The notes below the pieces were generated by a model. That model was not told the origin of the DNA. It worked only from the letters and a program-made list of their open reading frames with translations, and ran no database searches. Both the position numbers and the translations under genes were made by a program. From Pisolithus tinctorius (Eukaryota > Basidiomycota > Agaricomycetes > Boletales > Pisolithaceae): DNA of 64,000 nt. The stretch is from contig JANFAH010000012.1 in the NCBI GenBank assembly GCA_024663395.1, positions 806,001 to 870,000 of the forward strand, given 5' to 3'. Below are positions 20,492-30,812 of the stretch, piece after piece. The number at the start of each line of letters is the position of its first letter. Position 1 is the stretch's first letter.

Positions 20492-20501
20492 ATTTCAGAC
20501 T
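20492..20501 (+). promoter_or_regulatory. primer-binding site of element B, self-priming type
   Basis: ATTTCAGACT, two bases after the LTR, is the exact complement of AGTCTGAAAT at 20275-20284, the predicted 5' end of the transcript. Same 2-nt offset as in element A. Confidence 0.75.
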
Positions 20502-20527
20502 CGCCACTTGTGTGGGTCTAGAACATC

Positions 20528-21892
20528 ATGGCAACCAAGACTCGTTTTCAACCTCCCCGTGGTCATTCTGCCACTAACCCCGACCCCGCTTCAGCCAGTG
20601 GGGCTCACCACGAAACAGCTCTAGCTGTGTTGGGCACCACTAGGCGCTCCCCAGGCCCTGTCAGTCCTTTCAGGGGCTTTTCAGCCCAGACATCCAATAC
20701 CCCCACCCCACGTCGTCCCACTGCTCCCATCCCCAAGGGTGACCCCGGCGATGATGGGCCGGGCGACGATGATGATAACCACCCAGATGATAATGGCCCC
20801 AGTGATGATAATCCGGATGAGGATGATCCAGAGGATGAACCGGACTTCCCAGACCCGGACACCGAACCCGCAGTCATGGTCTTCAACAGTCTCGCGAAGG
20901 CCATCAAGCTGTTGGCTCACAACTCCTGTACTAGTCCTGAGTCCTCAAGCAGGACCAAGCTACGCGAGCCCGATACCTTTGATGGCACCGACCCTAAGAA
21001 GCTCCACGCGTTCTTTATCCAGTGCGAGCTTAATTTCCAAGACCGACCCCAGGCTTTCAGGACCAACTGCGCCAAAGTCATCTTCACGCAATCCTACCTC
21101 AAAGGTATGGCTCTCGAATGGTTCGAGCCAGACTTGCTCGGGCTCGACGACCCCAATGACTGGCCTCTTTGGATGGACTCCTGGAGGGAGTTCGTCCTAG
21201 AACTGCAAACCACCTTCGGCCCCCACGACCCGGTCGCTGACGCCGAGAGTCAGCTTGACCATCTACATATGAAGGAAAGCCAGCGCATTAATAAGTACGT
21301 AGTTGACTTTAATTGGCTTGCTTCGCAAGTCCGAGGCTATGGTGACGGTGCGCTGCGCCATCATTTCTATTCCAGTCTCCCAGACCGAATTAAGGACGAA
21401 GTCTGTCGAGTTGGTAAACCGCAGACTCTACACGAGCTCCGTCATCTCGCCCAGGAGATAGATGCGCGCTATTGGGAGCGCAAGGAAGAAGTCCAGCGGG
21501 CGAGTAAGCACCAAGGCTCGTCCAACTCCAGCAACAACAAGTCTGGAGGTTCTGGCAATAACAGTCAGCCCAAGACCGGTCAAGATAAATCCAAGACCAG
21601 CAGCAACAACAACTCTGGTTCTCCCCCCAAGCCAGCTTCATCGAAGCCAGGCAACAATAGTAACAGCAGTTCGTCCAAGCCCGAGCCTAGCAAACTCGGC
21701 AAAGATGGAAAGCTTACCCCCGAGGAACGCAAGCGTCGCCTAGACGGAAACCTCTGCATGTTCTGCGGAGGGTCCGGTCATTTTGCTGACAAATGCCCTA
21801 AGAAAGCCGGAAAGGCCAAAGCTCGCGCTGCGGCCACCACTGAGGCCGCACCGGCCTTGGGCTCGGGTTCTACCCCCGAGACAAAAAAATAG
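20528..21892 (+). CDS. gag: Gag of element B
   Basis: Intact 454-residue frame from ATG 20528. In order: low-complexity Pro/Thr region and a strongly acidic Asp-rich stretch (about residues 70-115), the retrotransposon gag capsid domain (LREPDTFDGTDPKKLHAFFI, FTQSYLKGMALEWFEPDLLG, HFYSSLPDRIKDE), a Ser/Asn-rich linker, and a CCHC knuckle CMFCGGSGHFADKC near residue 410. It ends ETKK at TAG 21890-21892 inside the slippery A-run. Gag builds the particle; Pol is made by -1 frameshifting from it. Similar over its length to Gag of element A, which has a stop where this has Glu. Confidence 0.95.
   Translation: MATKTRFQPPRGHSATNPDPASASGAHHETALAVLGTTRRSPGPVSPFRGFSAQTSNTPTPRRPTAPIPKGDPGDDGPGDDDDNHPDDNGPSDDNPDEDDPEDEPDFPDPDTEPAVMVFNSLAKAIKLLAHNSCTSPESSSRTKLREPDTFDGTDPKKLHAFFIQCELNFQDRPQAFRTNCAKVIFTQSYLKGMALEWFEPDLLGLDDPNDWPLWMDSWREFVLELQTTFGPHDPVADAESQLDHLHMKESQRINKYVVDFNWLASQVRGYGDGALRHHFYSSLPDRIKDEVCRVGKPQTLHELRHLAQEIDARYWERKEEVQRASKHQGSSNSSNNKSGGSGNNSQPKTGQDKSKTSSNNNSGSPPKPASSKPGNNSNSSSSKPEPSKLGKDGKLTPEERKRRLDGNLCMFCGGSGHFADKCPKKAGKAKARAAATTEAAPALGSGSTPETKK
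21883..21889 (+). promoter_or_regulatory. -1 frameshift slippery heptamer, element B
   Basis: Seven A residues, phased A AAA AAA immediately before the gag TAG. A -1 slip enters ATA GGT AGC..., which runs open towards pol. Matches the heptamer position in element A. Confidence 0.7.
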
Positions 21893-24800
21893 GTAGCAGC
21901 TCCCAGGACTCCACACAATCTGGGAGCTGCATTGACTCCGGTTGTGCAAACTTGGAGGCTCGTCTCAACGCGTCCGCTCTTTCCAGTCCGAACTCCTTGA
22001 CCCTGTATGTCACTATAGAAAACCCAGAAATACCTCGGCTTTGTACTTTAGTGGACTCCGGTTCCACCCATTGTTTTATAGATAATCAGTTTGTTAATCA
22101 ACACTCGTTTACCCCTTACTCGGTCTCACCAATCTGACTCCGGTTCTTCGATGGAACGTCCACCTTCACTATAACCCAAGCAGTAGATGTCAACATCCGC
22201 TTCGTGTCCGGTGATGTCACCCTGGTAACCCTGTATCTAGCCCCGTTGGATTCTGAGTGTAGAATAGTCCTCGGACATGACTGGCTCACCCGCTACAATC
22301 CGTTGATTGATTGGGTATTGGGCAGTCTAACATTCCGGACTCCTGCACAAGGAATGCCAACCCTGTCGACACCCCCTGTAAGCCCGGTCTCCACCAGCCT
22401 TCCTGACCCCAGTCCTAGTGACCAACCCAGCCTCGTGCCATCTGTACCGGTCTCCGACTCCCTGGCTCGCACCCCTCCAAAGGCCCCTCTGGTTTCCCTA
22501 ATCAATGCAGCCACTTTTGTGCATGCCTGCAAACTAGAAGGGTCCGTCCAATTCCAACTCCAGTTCTGCCCCTCGGACTCAGCTCAGGCCCGATCAGCCT
22601 CAGCTTCCCCTCCTCCGGCCTTACCCAATGTCCCGGAAGAGTACCATGACTTCGCTGATGTATTCAGCAAGGCCAAGGCCTCGGCACTCCCGCCACACCA
22701 GGAGTATGACCTGAAGATAGAGCTCAAAGAAGGAACAACCCCGCCCCTCAGCACCATCTACTCGCTGTCCCCGGTTGAGCTCCAAGCTCTCCGGACTTTC
22801 ATCAATGAAAACCTCACCACCGGATTCATTCGGCCTACTTCATCCCCTTATGCTGCACCGGTCCTCTTTGTCAAAAAGAAGGACGGCTCCCTCCAGCTTT
22901 GTGTAGACTTCCGCGGCCTCAACAAGATCACTAAGAAGGACCGATACCCACTACCACTCATCTCCAATCTCTTGGATTCACCAAGCCGAGCCAAGATCTA
23001 TACTAAAATTGATCTATGGCATGCCTACCACCTCGTCCGGATTGCCCCGGGCGATGAATGGAAGACTGCCTTCCGGACTCGGTATGGATCATACGAGTGG
23101 TTAGTGATGCCTTTCGGCCTCACCAATGCCCCAGCCGCTTTCCAGCGCTTCGTCAACACTATCTTTGCAGATATGTTAGATGTCTGTGTAGTCGTCTACT
23201 TAGATGACATCCTAATCTACTCTGGAGATAAGGAGTCTCACAAGCAGCATGTCCAAGAGGTACTCCGCCGGCTTCGGCTTCACGGTCTTTATGTGAAGCC
23301 GGAGAAATGTGAGTTCCACTCAGACTTGGTCGAATACCTCGGATTCCACCTCTCCCCTGCCGGCCTCACGATGTCCAAGGAAAAGATCCAGACCATCTGC
23401 GACTGGCCCGAGCCTCGCAAGGTCAAGGACATACAATCCTTCCTCGGCTTCGCCAACTTTTACTGCCGGTTTATCTTTAATTACTCAGACATCGTCGTAC
23501 CGCTGACTCGGCTTACCCGCAAGGGGGCTCCTTGGAACTTCTCCGAGGAGTGCCGCTGGTCATTTAATAACCTCAAGGCCGCCTTCACTACCACGCCAGT
23601 CTTAACTCATTTCATCCCCGGGGTCCCCATCACTGTCGAGACCGATGCCTCGGACTATGCCATCGCTGGCATCCTTTCTATCACCTGCGGTGACAGCCAG
23701 ATACATCCGGTCGCTTTCTACTCCTGGACTCTGATGGCCCCGGAATTGAATTATGACACCCATGACAAAGAATTGCTTGCTATTTTCGAAGCATTCCGGA
23801 CCTGGTGCCATTACCTTGAGGGCTTGGCCTCACCGGTCGACGTTGTTACCGACCACAAGAATCTCGAGTACTTCTCTACCTCTAAAGTGCTCACCCGCCG
23901 CCAAGCTCGTTGGTCTGAGTTCCTGTCTCAGTTCAATATGATCATTCGATTCAGGCCCGGTAAGCTCGGGGCTAAGCCCGATGCCCTAACTAGACGATGG
24001 GACGTCTACCCCAAAGAGGGGGATAGTGGCTATGCCCGAGTGAACCCACAGAACCTGAGACTGGTCTTCACCCAAGAGCAGCTAGCGGTCTCCCTTCGCG
24101 CAACCTACCTCGAATACCCGGTCTTACGAGCAGTCGCACTGATGGATATAGAGAAACTTCATAATGATATCCTGACCACACTGCTGAACGACCCAGTCTC
24201 ACAAATCCGCCTGTCCGACATGTCAGATCCCCAGTGGTCAGTAGATGACATCGGCTTCCTTCGTCTCGATGGAAGGATCTACATGCCGGACTCAAATGAT
24301 CTCCGCCTTAGGGTCTTGCGGCTTAAGCATGACCACCCTCTGTCCGGCCATTTCGGCCAAAACTGCACACTGGAACTTATACGGTGTGAGTACACCTGGC
24401 CCAGCCTCAGGACATTCGTCAAAGACTATGTCCGGTCTTGCACAGCCTGCGCTCGGGCTAAGGTTTCCTGCCATCGGCCTTACGGCCTTCTCAAGCAACT
24501 CCCGGTGCCAGAGAAGCCATGGAATTCTATCTCTATGGATTTCATCGAGCAACTTCCGGCCTCAACTGGCTTCACAGCCATCCTCGTTGTAGTCGACCGG
24601 CTTTCCAAGCAGGCCATATTCATCCCCACCCACGACACCATCATGGCCCCAGAACTCGCCAGGTTATTCCTACTCCATGTCTTCTCGAAGCACGGAGTAC
24701 CGGCCCATGTAACCTCAGACCGAGGTTCGGAGTTCGTGTCTCACTTCTTCCGGTCACTCGGTAAGGCCTTGGATATGCGCTTACATTTCACCTCGGGCTA

Positions 24801-25608
24801 CCACCCCAAAGGTGATGGCCAGACCGAAAGGACCAACCAGACCCTAGAACAATACCTCCGAGTGTACTGCAACTACCAGCAGGACAACTGGGCCGACCTA
24901 TTACCCTTGGCCAAGTTTGCTTATAACAATGCCCCTAGCGCTACTACCGGTGTTTCACCCTTCTTTGCCAATAAGGGCTATCACCCTAACATCTCGGTAT
25001 ACCCAGAGTGCGATCTCACCTCCGCTCGGGCTCGCGATTATGCAGTCGACCTAGACTCACTGCACCAGTTCCTACGTGAGGAGATGACCCTTGCACAACA
25101 GTGCTACCAAGGACCGGCCGATGCTAAATGCATGCCGGCTCCGGACTTCAAGGTCAGTGACCAAGTATATGTCAAAGCTAAATACTTCCGGTCTACTCGG
25201 CCTTCCAAGAAGCTCTCAGAAAAAAATCTTGGACCGTACCCGGTCATAGCTCAGGCCGGTACCCACTCGTTCACACTGCGCCTGCTGGACTCAATGCGCG
25301 CAGTACATCCGGTCTTCCACGTCTCCCAACTCGAACCGGCCGTCCCTAATACCATCCCGAACCAGACTCAACCACCACTCCCACCAGTCAAAGTTGATGG
25401 TGACCTAGAGTTCGAGGTAGCAGAGATCCTCAACTCTAAGGTCAACCGGCGTCGCCAGTGTTGGCTTCAATACTTAGTCCAGTGGACCGGCTATGAGGGG
25501 ACCGATGAAGAAACAACTTGGGTACTCGCCACTGAACTAGACAATGCCTCTGAACTCATACAAGAGTTCCACTCCCGCTACCCTGCTAAACCCGGCCCAT
25601 ACCAGTGA
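21889..25608 (+). pseudogene. pol: Pol of element B, one TGA stop (protease-RT-RNase H-integrase-chromodomain)
   Basis: Frame of 1240 codons after the -1 shift, the same length as in element A. Protease LVDSGSTHCF (about 22045-22075); a TGA at 22135-22137 interrupts just after it; open from there to 25608. RT with FVKKKDGSLQLCVDFRGLNK and intact YLDD at 23197-23208; RNase H TVETDASDYAIAG and VTDHKNLEYFSTS; integrase HHCC (HDHPLSGHF...CTAC) and DDE (SMDFIEQLP, TSDRGSEFVSHF, HPKGDGQTERTNQ); chromodomain at the C-terminus (FEVAEILNSKV, YLVQWTGYEGTDEETTW). Arg-to-Trp changes (KIDLWHAYHLV, FYSWTLM) suggest CGG-to-TGG mutation. Catalytic residues are present, so a single stop is the main visible lesion. 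Confidence 0.95.
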
Positions 25609-25790
25609 GGACCGGTCTCAACCGGCCTCGGTTTTCTGTTCTGTTCTCTATCAGTATATAGTTCCTCTTGATTTCTTACTTACTTTGTTTTCTCGTTCTT
25701 GTCTTCTCTTACTGTACTATAGAGGACCGGACACCGGACACCGGACATGACAATTCACAGGAAGAACAACAAAGGCACTACGCTACGATC

Positions 25791-26852
25791 CTACTCGGCC
25801 TTGGCCATATTCTCATCCTCCCCCTCGGACTCCTCCTCCTCATTTTCGCCGTGGGCCTTCAACCACTTGGCCTCCTCGCACAACTCATCGGAGTCGAGCT
25901 CAGATGAGCCCGAGTCTGAGGGCGAGACTGCCACACCAAAGCCGTACGACTCGAGAGCGTCGGCGATGCGGCCTGAGTTTTCGACCATGGTCTCGTGAAG
26001 TTCAAAGAGGCTGGCCAAATTGTTGGCAATCAGCCCCGTGGCCTCGATCAGTCGCTCGAGCTTGTTTTCCAAACCTGAGTACCTTTCGGCGCCGGCCTCC
26101 CTCAGCCCGCTCCCTCCAGCCTCGGGCTCGTCGATCTCCAACACCTCAACCGCTTTCGACTTCACCTGCTTCTTCTGGCTCGGCCTGGGCTCTGGCGTCT
26201 CTTCATTGGCCTTCTGCTTCTTCCCTTTGTCGGCCTTGATCTTGGGACCGGCCTTGGCATCCTTCCCATCTCCCGGCCACCGGCACTTGCCCTTTGATAG
26301 GTTGCACCACACGCAGGCAATGCACTTCTTGTTGCCGTCTATGACAAACTCGCAGACGACTTGAGCACGGGCGCAGCGGGTACAGCTGAAAAGGAGGTTA
26401 GAAGAAAAACGCGCACCAGATCAAAAATATACTCACCTGGGGTCCATTACCACCCGTTTCACTTCACCCCCGGCCTCACCACTAGCACCGGCCTCATCAC
26501 CCTTGCTGGTTGCAGCCTTACGCTTACGCTCGGCCTCCCGTTTCTCCTCCTCTTCGCATGCCTTCTTCTCCTCGGCCTCCCTCTCTGTTCTCTTGGCCTC
26601 AGCTCTCTCCCGCGCTGCCCTCTCGGCTTTGGCCTGCTCCCTCGCCGCCCTCTCGGCCTCAAGCCACGCCTGTTCCTCCCGCTGGGCTTGTTCAGCTGCC
26701 TTTCGTCTCTTCCTTTCTTTCGCCTTCGCTCTCATCACCTCCTCCTTGTCGTCGGTGTCGTATCTGATGTCGTCATCAGGGACTTGGACCCAGTCGACGA
26801 CGACTCAGCCTTCGCTGTTGTTGGTGGCGTCGATCGGTCTGGAGTCGGACAT
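25791..26852 (-). pseudogene. antisense gene of element B: coiled-coil / six-cysteine cluster / acidic tail protein
   Basis: Opposite strand to gag-pol, between pol and the 3' LTR. Exon 1 runs 26852-26437 (ATG in CATCATG), intron 26436-26386 (51 bp, GTGAGT...TTTCAG), exon 2 26385-25791; 337 codons with stop. In order: acidic start (VQVPDDDIRYDTDDKEE), Lys/Arg/Glu/Ala coiled coil (AKAKERKRRKAAEQAQREEQ onward), intron in phase 2, six conserved cysteines at 26384-26283 spaced C-x2-C-x6-C-x12-C-x2-C-x6-C (a seventh Cys lies inside), a basic stretch, a helical stretch (LENKLERLIEATGLIANNLA), and a Glu/Asp tail ending MAKAE. An in-frame TGA at codon 16 (26807-26805) breaks the N-terminus; a start after it could still give most of the protein. 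Same order, intron phase and place as the gene in element A. Spacing matches the Gal4-type Zn2Cys6 consensus. Function unknown. Confidence 0.78.
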
Positions 26853-26976
26853 GATGAAAAGAATGAGAATGAAAGATGCAAGGAGCTTAGCGGGCCACAA
26901 GTATCAATTTTTCGAACTCAGCCAACTTTCGGACTCAGCCTACCACTCTCGCAGGGGTCTCATGGGTTCAACCCCT

Positions 26977-26989
26977 AAGAGGGGGATAC
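26977..26989 (+). promoter_or_regulatory. polypurine tract of element B
   Basis: AAGAGGGGGATAC directly before the 3' LTR (TGTCATAG at 26990). Confidence 0.75.
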
Positions 26990-27517
26990 TGTCATAGTCA
27001 TGCCTCGACCCTGGCCGGACTTGGCCTCACACTCACTCAGTCCAGCCTCGGCCTCACCTGTCCCGCATCTCCAGTTGGTCTAGCATGGTAGACACTGCTT
27101 TGCAGTGTCTGTCATTTCGGTTAAGTCCTGTCCCCGGTCCTGTCCCCAGTCCACCTGTCCCGGTCTCCGTTACCTTAGTCATACGTTAGTAATCCTTGTC
27201 TTACCAATCTTCTTAGCAATCCTTGCGAGACCAGCATTACCGGTCTCCATACTATAGTTACTTCTAGTATATAAACTCGTAGATACTCGGCCTGTAGACC
27301 TCAGTCTGAAATCAACTAAGTATCTCCTGATAACCCCGCCTCGGCCTCGGACTCAGACTGAGATCCACGCAAGGGAATAGCGCTGTACCTTCAGTTGCTA
27401 AGTCCAACCAGTCCACTCATCTGTACCTTCGTCTTTACCCCTGACTCCGATCCCTCGGCCTCGTGCCCACTTCGGTCTCCGGTCCGGTCTCAACCCGGAC
27501 AATCCTCGTACTTGACA
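26990..27517 (+). repeat. 3' LTR of element B
   Basis: 528 bp, partner of 19962-20489, followed by the CCCTG target duplication. Confidence 0.96.
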
Positions 27518-27990
27518 CCCTGCTTCAAAATCCAAATACATATCTCTTATCAAGTCGCTCAGCTCCCCGCCTGCATTGCTAATCTCCAGACTGTGAGTAC
27601 TGTCCAACACACCATCAAGAACAGCCTCCTCACAATCCTCCCAGCTATCCGAGTTATCAATATATATCTCTGTCCTTTAGCTTGACTGTTATACCTATGC
27701 AATGCTTGCATGTTGGCCAGCGCCTCTGGCATCATCTCTTCATCAGGGTAAGTTCCTTGTACTCTTCCAGGTGGGAATCACAGGTGATACTCACTGCCAA
27801 TTCTCTCTGCCTGGTCATTTTGGGCTTCTGCTGCCTTTGCCGCAAGTATCTTCTGGTTGTAAACTGTATGCATAAGCCGAGTGCGCGTGACTCCTTGCGA
27901 CCCTGCTGAGCGGACTTCTTGCACTAGACTGAGGGAAAGGCAAGTTCTGTTCCTTGGTTGCTTTGTCCATAATTTCCCTAGGCTCATCGT
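27518..27990 (-). pseudogene. KDZ transposase, 5' exon(s) cut off by element B
   Basis: Minus-strand frame ending at the insertion point reads SWEDCEEAVLDGVLDSTHS then LEISNAGGELSDLI. The S-x-AGGE motif is found near the N-terminus of KDZ transposases, ahead of the RVDxRxxRDRxxR...MPAL block at about 19900. Joining 27523 to 19961 restores exon ...GCAGG, donor GTAAGA, branch point CTAAC and acceptor CTGCAG. A further upstream frame (27987-27778, GVTRTRLMHTVYNQKILAAK) may be an earlier exon with donor GTGAGT; that part is uncertain. Confidence 0.65.
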
Positions 27991-28738
27991 TTGTTCATGA
28001 TGTGTTTCCTGCTCCTACACAAGCTTGACATTTACCACGTGATCGTATCATATACTTGACAGCTTATTAACCTCCTTGTTCCAATACCTCTGGTGCGCTG
28101 TTGCATCAGCTTGATAACTCAATGAGCAAAGAGTCCCGCTCACGCTCTGGCCTATCCTGTTGCCACTCCTCTAGCGTGCTTCATGAGTTGCTAGAGTCAA
28201 TGCGGCTCTCAGGTAATTAATCTTTTTCTATCTGCCATGGTGATTGCTACTAACTACGTATTGCCTACAGATATCAACTGCGACACGGTCACTTGGACTC
28301 AGACAATGACAGAAGAGTCTATAACATTTTCACACTGTCACACACCAAAGGTGTTGTGGACATGGTTACAGCTGACTCTGCCTAACTCGTTGACAAGTTG
28401 CGCACAATGCCCAAGCATGCAGATGAAGACTAAAGGCCTCATGCGTAGAAAGACTGTTGGACGTTAACAGTCATCCTTCGCACAAGAACGAGTCATCAGT
28501 GCTAAAGAGAAAAGAGGAAGCGAGTTAAGCGTGCATTAAAGGTTTTTAGCGCCCATGTATGGCATTCCGGTTTTTGTCGTATCTCCACCATTTCCAAAGA
28601 TATCGACTCCATTCCCACACTCACTTAAGGTGCTCAGCCCCACGATTCTTCCTTCCAAATTTGGAGAGGATCCTCACACCCTGCGCATTTCTACAGCACT
28701 CCATCCATCAGACGCTCATTTCACTAAGTCCATCAATC
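27991..28738. other. no gene recognised
   Basis: Short frames only. May include the outer end of the KDZ transposon, but I could not see its terminal inverted repeats. Confidence 0.4.
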
Positions 28739-29212
28739 ATGGCCACCTCTTCATCGGTTGTCTTGCTTGTCTCATTTGCCAGAGACGGTGGCTACGTATA
28801 TCTGCCAGGCATTCCCACCAGCTTCCGTCCTGAAGCCCCCTGGTTCATCCCATCATTGTCAGCCCCATCTCATCCCATGCAGCTTGGTCGGCATGTTCTC
28901 CTTGTCAGTATGACTTCCAGAAGGACGTTCTTTGGTCACCTCAGGTCTGTCACTCGGTTAGAAAGGTCTTATGTGGTCGTTTCAGTCTCCCCAGTTGATG
29001 AAGCATATGGATCATTCCTCCCTGCTCCCTGCACCGTCTTTATTCCAGTCTCGTCCATCATTTTTCCCACATTGCGACAGCTGCAGTATAATCTACTGTT
29101 CTCCAGCCTCCCTGATCGCATTCATGATGAGTATGACATGCATCTTGCCTTCTTACTGCAAGATTCAGCAGAAGACATTCCCCCTTCTCCTCCATCAGAA
29201 CCCCATTCATGA
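28739..29212 (+). CDS. hypothetical protein, doubtful
   Basis: ATG at 28739 in good context (atcATGGCC) opens a 157-codon frame: ATSSSVVLLVSFARDGGYVY, later RHVLLVSMTSRRTFFGHL and PAPCTVFIPVSSIIF, ending SEPHS. No domain, signal peptide or homologue recognised. Composition looks coding but an overlapping frame is nearly as open. Could be the remnant of an exon. Confidence 0.3.
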   Translation: MATSSSVVLLVSFARDGGYVYLPGIPTSFRPEAPWFIPSLSAPSHPMQLGRHVLLVSMTSRRTFFGHLRSVTRLERSYVVVSVSPVDEAYGSFLPAPCTVFIPVSSIIFPTLRQLQYNLLFSSLPDRIHDEYDMHLAFLLQDSAEDIPPSPPSEPHS

Positions 29213-30246
29213 AGTTTTTGTTAACTTTGCTGAGAGGATGAAAGGGTGGGAGACACGATCGCATATGCTCTCATTGCCCCACAGACCCCCAGTGCCCTAG
29301 CCCCCTTTGACACCTGACTCATGCCCTTCAATTCTGGAATTAATACTTCCCTATCTGGAAACACCATCCATCTGTCATGCCGTCTTTGGATCTAGAGATG
29401 TCTCCACCGAGATCTAACTTGCATTGCCACCCCCTAATGTGATATCAGTGTGCTTACTCAGTTTCTGATTCTATTTGACTCGTTTTGTGATATTTTGACT
29501 ATCCCTGACTCGTTCATTGCCAATACTTACCAATCCTCTGTGCTTGCTTACTTATCATTTCTCCCTTACTCACCATGATTACTCAGTCCTTACTCATTAC
29601 TTACCAAGTGTTTGTGCCTTGTTTGTCACAAGCTGTGCTCCCCCCTCAGTATATAAACCCCCATGTACTTAGCTACCAAAAAAAAATTCAGAAGCAGTCC
29701 AGCAGTCAGTCCAGTGCCTATCTCATTGTTGACAGTTGAGGCTCCACGAAGGGGTCTACCTGTCATCATTCGTATACTTGGTAGTTGAGGCTCATTCAGA
29801 AGAGTCTATCTGCCTCCATCATTCATCTGAAGCTTCCTCTTAGTCAGCAGTCTTAGTCATCCCTCCACTCCTGTGTAACTCGTCAACGACTTGCGCCAGG
29901 AGCACATTTTATCGAAGTCCATTATTCCAAGAAGTCCTTTCGGCTGAACACCTTCACTCTGTTCAGCATCCCCTCCTCAGTCATCATCCATTCATCTACT
30001 CCTGCATAACTTGTCGACGACTTGCGCTAGGAGCACCTGCCATTGAAACTCCCCCCACTTTAGGTTTCTCTGCACTCCAGGTTCTGCGGAGGCAAACCAC
30101 CACTTGCTTGTATTTGTCTTTGGTGTTGGATTTGTTTGGTTTACACCAGCTTTCCACACTTTGACTCACAATGCATTCCCCAGACACCACGTACACCACA
30201 GATCCAGACACCATCACACATACTACAGGCATCGCCCAGGTCAAGG
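29213..30246. other. non-coding, promoter-like, with short direct repeats
   Basis: TATA box (cagtatataaac, about 29647) followed by two diverged copies of gttgaggctc...gtctacctg (29738 and 29782) and two of ctcctg..taact.gtc.acgacttgcgc.aggagcac (about 29870 and 30000). Looks like the promoter and leader of an LTR or of the gene downstream, but no LTR ends were found. Confidence 0.4.
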
Positions 30247-30812
30247 ATGCCTGTGTTGACGGTTTCCTCCCGCTTGGTGACTAGCCCAACATCCACTCCT
30301 AAATCTCGTCACTCGCCCAAGTCAACTCCCCCCACCCAACAGCCGGCACTGGCCCCGAGCAGTTCCCCGCCTACAGCTCCATGCCCTACGCCGGTTTTTC
30401 CTCTCCACTTTCCTGGGCCCCATCTGTCGACATTTCTGCCTCCTGACACCACGGACGGTATTGATGGCTACTATGTCATCACAGTAGGACAGGAAGTTGG
30501 CATTTTTTTCCAATGGTCAGTTCCGCTTTCAGAAAATATTTATCCATACAGCTAACTATCAGAAGGCTGGCAGTTCAGGCACGTGTCACCAGCGTGCCTG
30601 ACAATAGTCATAAGAGGTTCAAGACGTTTGCCACAGCACTACAAGCTTATACTACCAACTACAACGAAGGATTGGTGTATGCAACTCCAGTTCCTAATGG
30701 GCCATTTTGGCCCAAGTCTTTAGATGATATCCTCGGTCATATCAAGCCTTCTTCCACGGCCAGTAGTTCTGATGAGTTGTGGTCCCAAGTAGCTAAAACT
30801 GAGTTACTGTAG
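30247..30812 (+). CDS. viroplasmin-like (Cauli_VI / RNase H1 N-terminal domain) protein
   Basis: Exon 1 from ATG 30247: Ser/Pro/Thr-rich stretch, then GIDGYYVITVGQEVGIFFQW near 30455-30514. Exon 2 continues RFKTFATALQAYTTNYNEG, then TPVPNGPFWP and a short Ser-rich tail to TAG at 30812. Y-Y-V-(x)-V-G-x-x-x-G-I-(x)-x-x-W followed by K-x-F-x-x-x-x-x-A is the fold signature of the Cauli_VI / RNase HI N-terminal domain, which binds RNA-DNA hybrid or double-stranded RNA. Stand-alone Ser/Pro-rich versions occur in Agaricomycetes (from memory). The intron starts near 30515 (GTCAGT) and ends near 30580, but exact splice sites that keep the frame were not settled. Could be a retro-element accessory gene. 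Confidence 0.55.

Larger units (their letters stand above)
19962..27517 (+). mobile_element. Ty3/gypsy chromovirus B (Tf1/sushi-like), nearly intact
   Basis: 7556-bp element with 528-bp LTRs (19962-20489, 26990-27517), TGTCA...TGACA ends, and a perfect 5-bp target duplication CCCTG (19957-19961, 27518-27522). Contents: LTR, self-type primer site, gag, -1 slippery site, pol with chromodomain, antisense gene, polypurine tract, LTR. Same plan as A but clearly diverged in sequence. The LTRs differ at roughly 20 sites, by eye all transitions. It has only one stop in pol and an intact gag. It is inserted across the splice donor of a KDZ transposase intron. Confidence 0.96.

Noticed and set aside
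26361..26997. Long plus-strand frames rich in Leu/Ser/Pro in element B
   Set aside because: Shadows of the minus-strand coiled-coil gene; the splice signals and cysteine cluster are on the minus strand.
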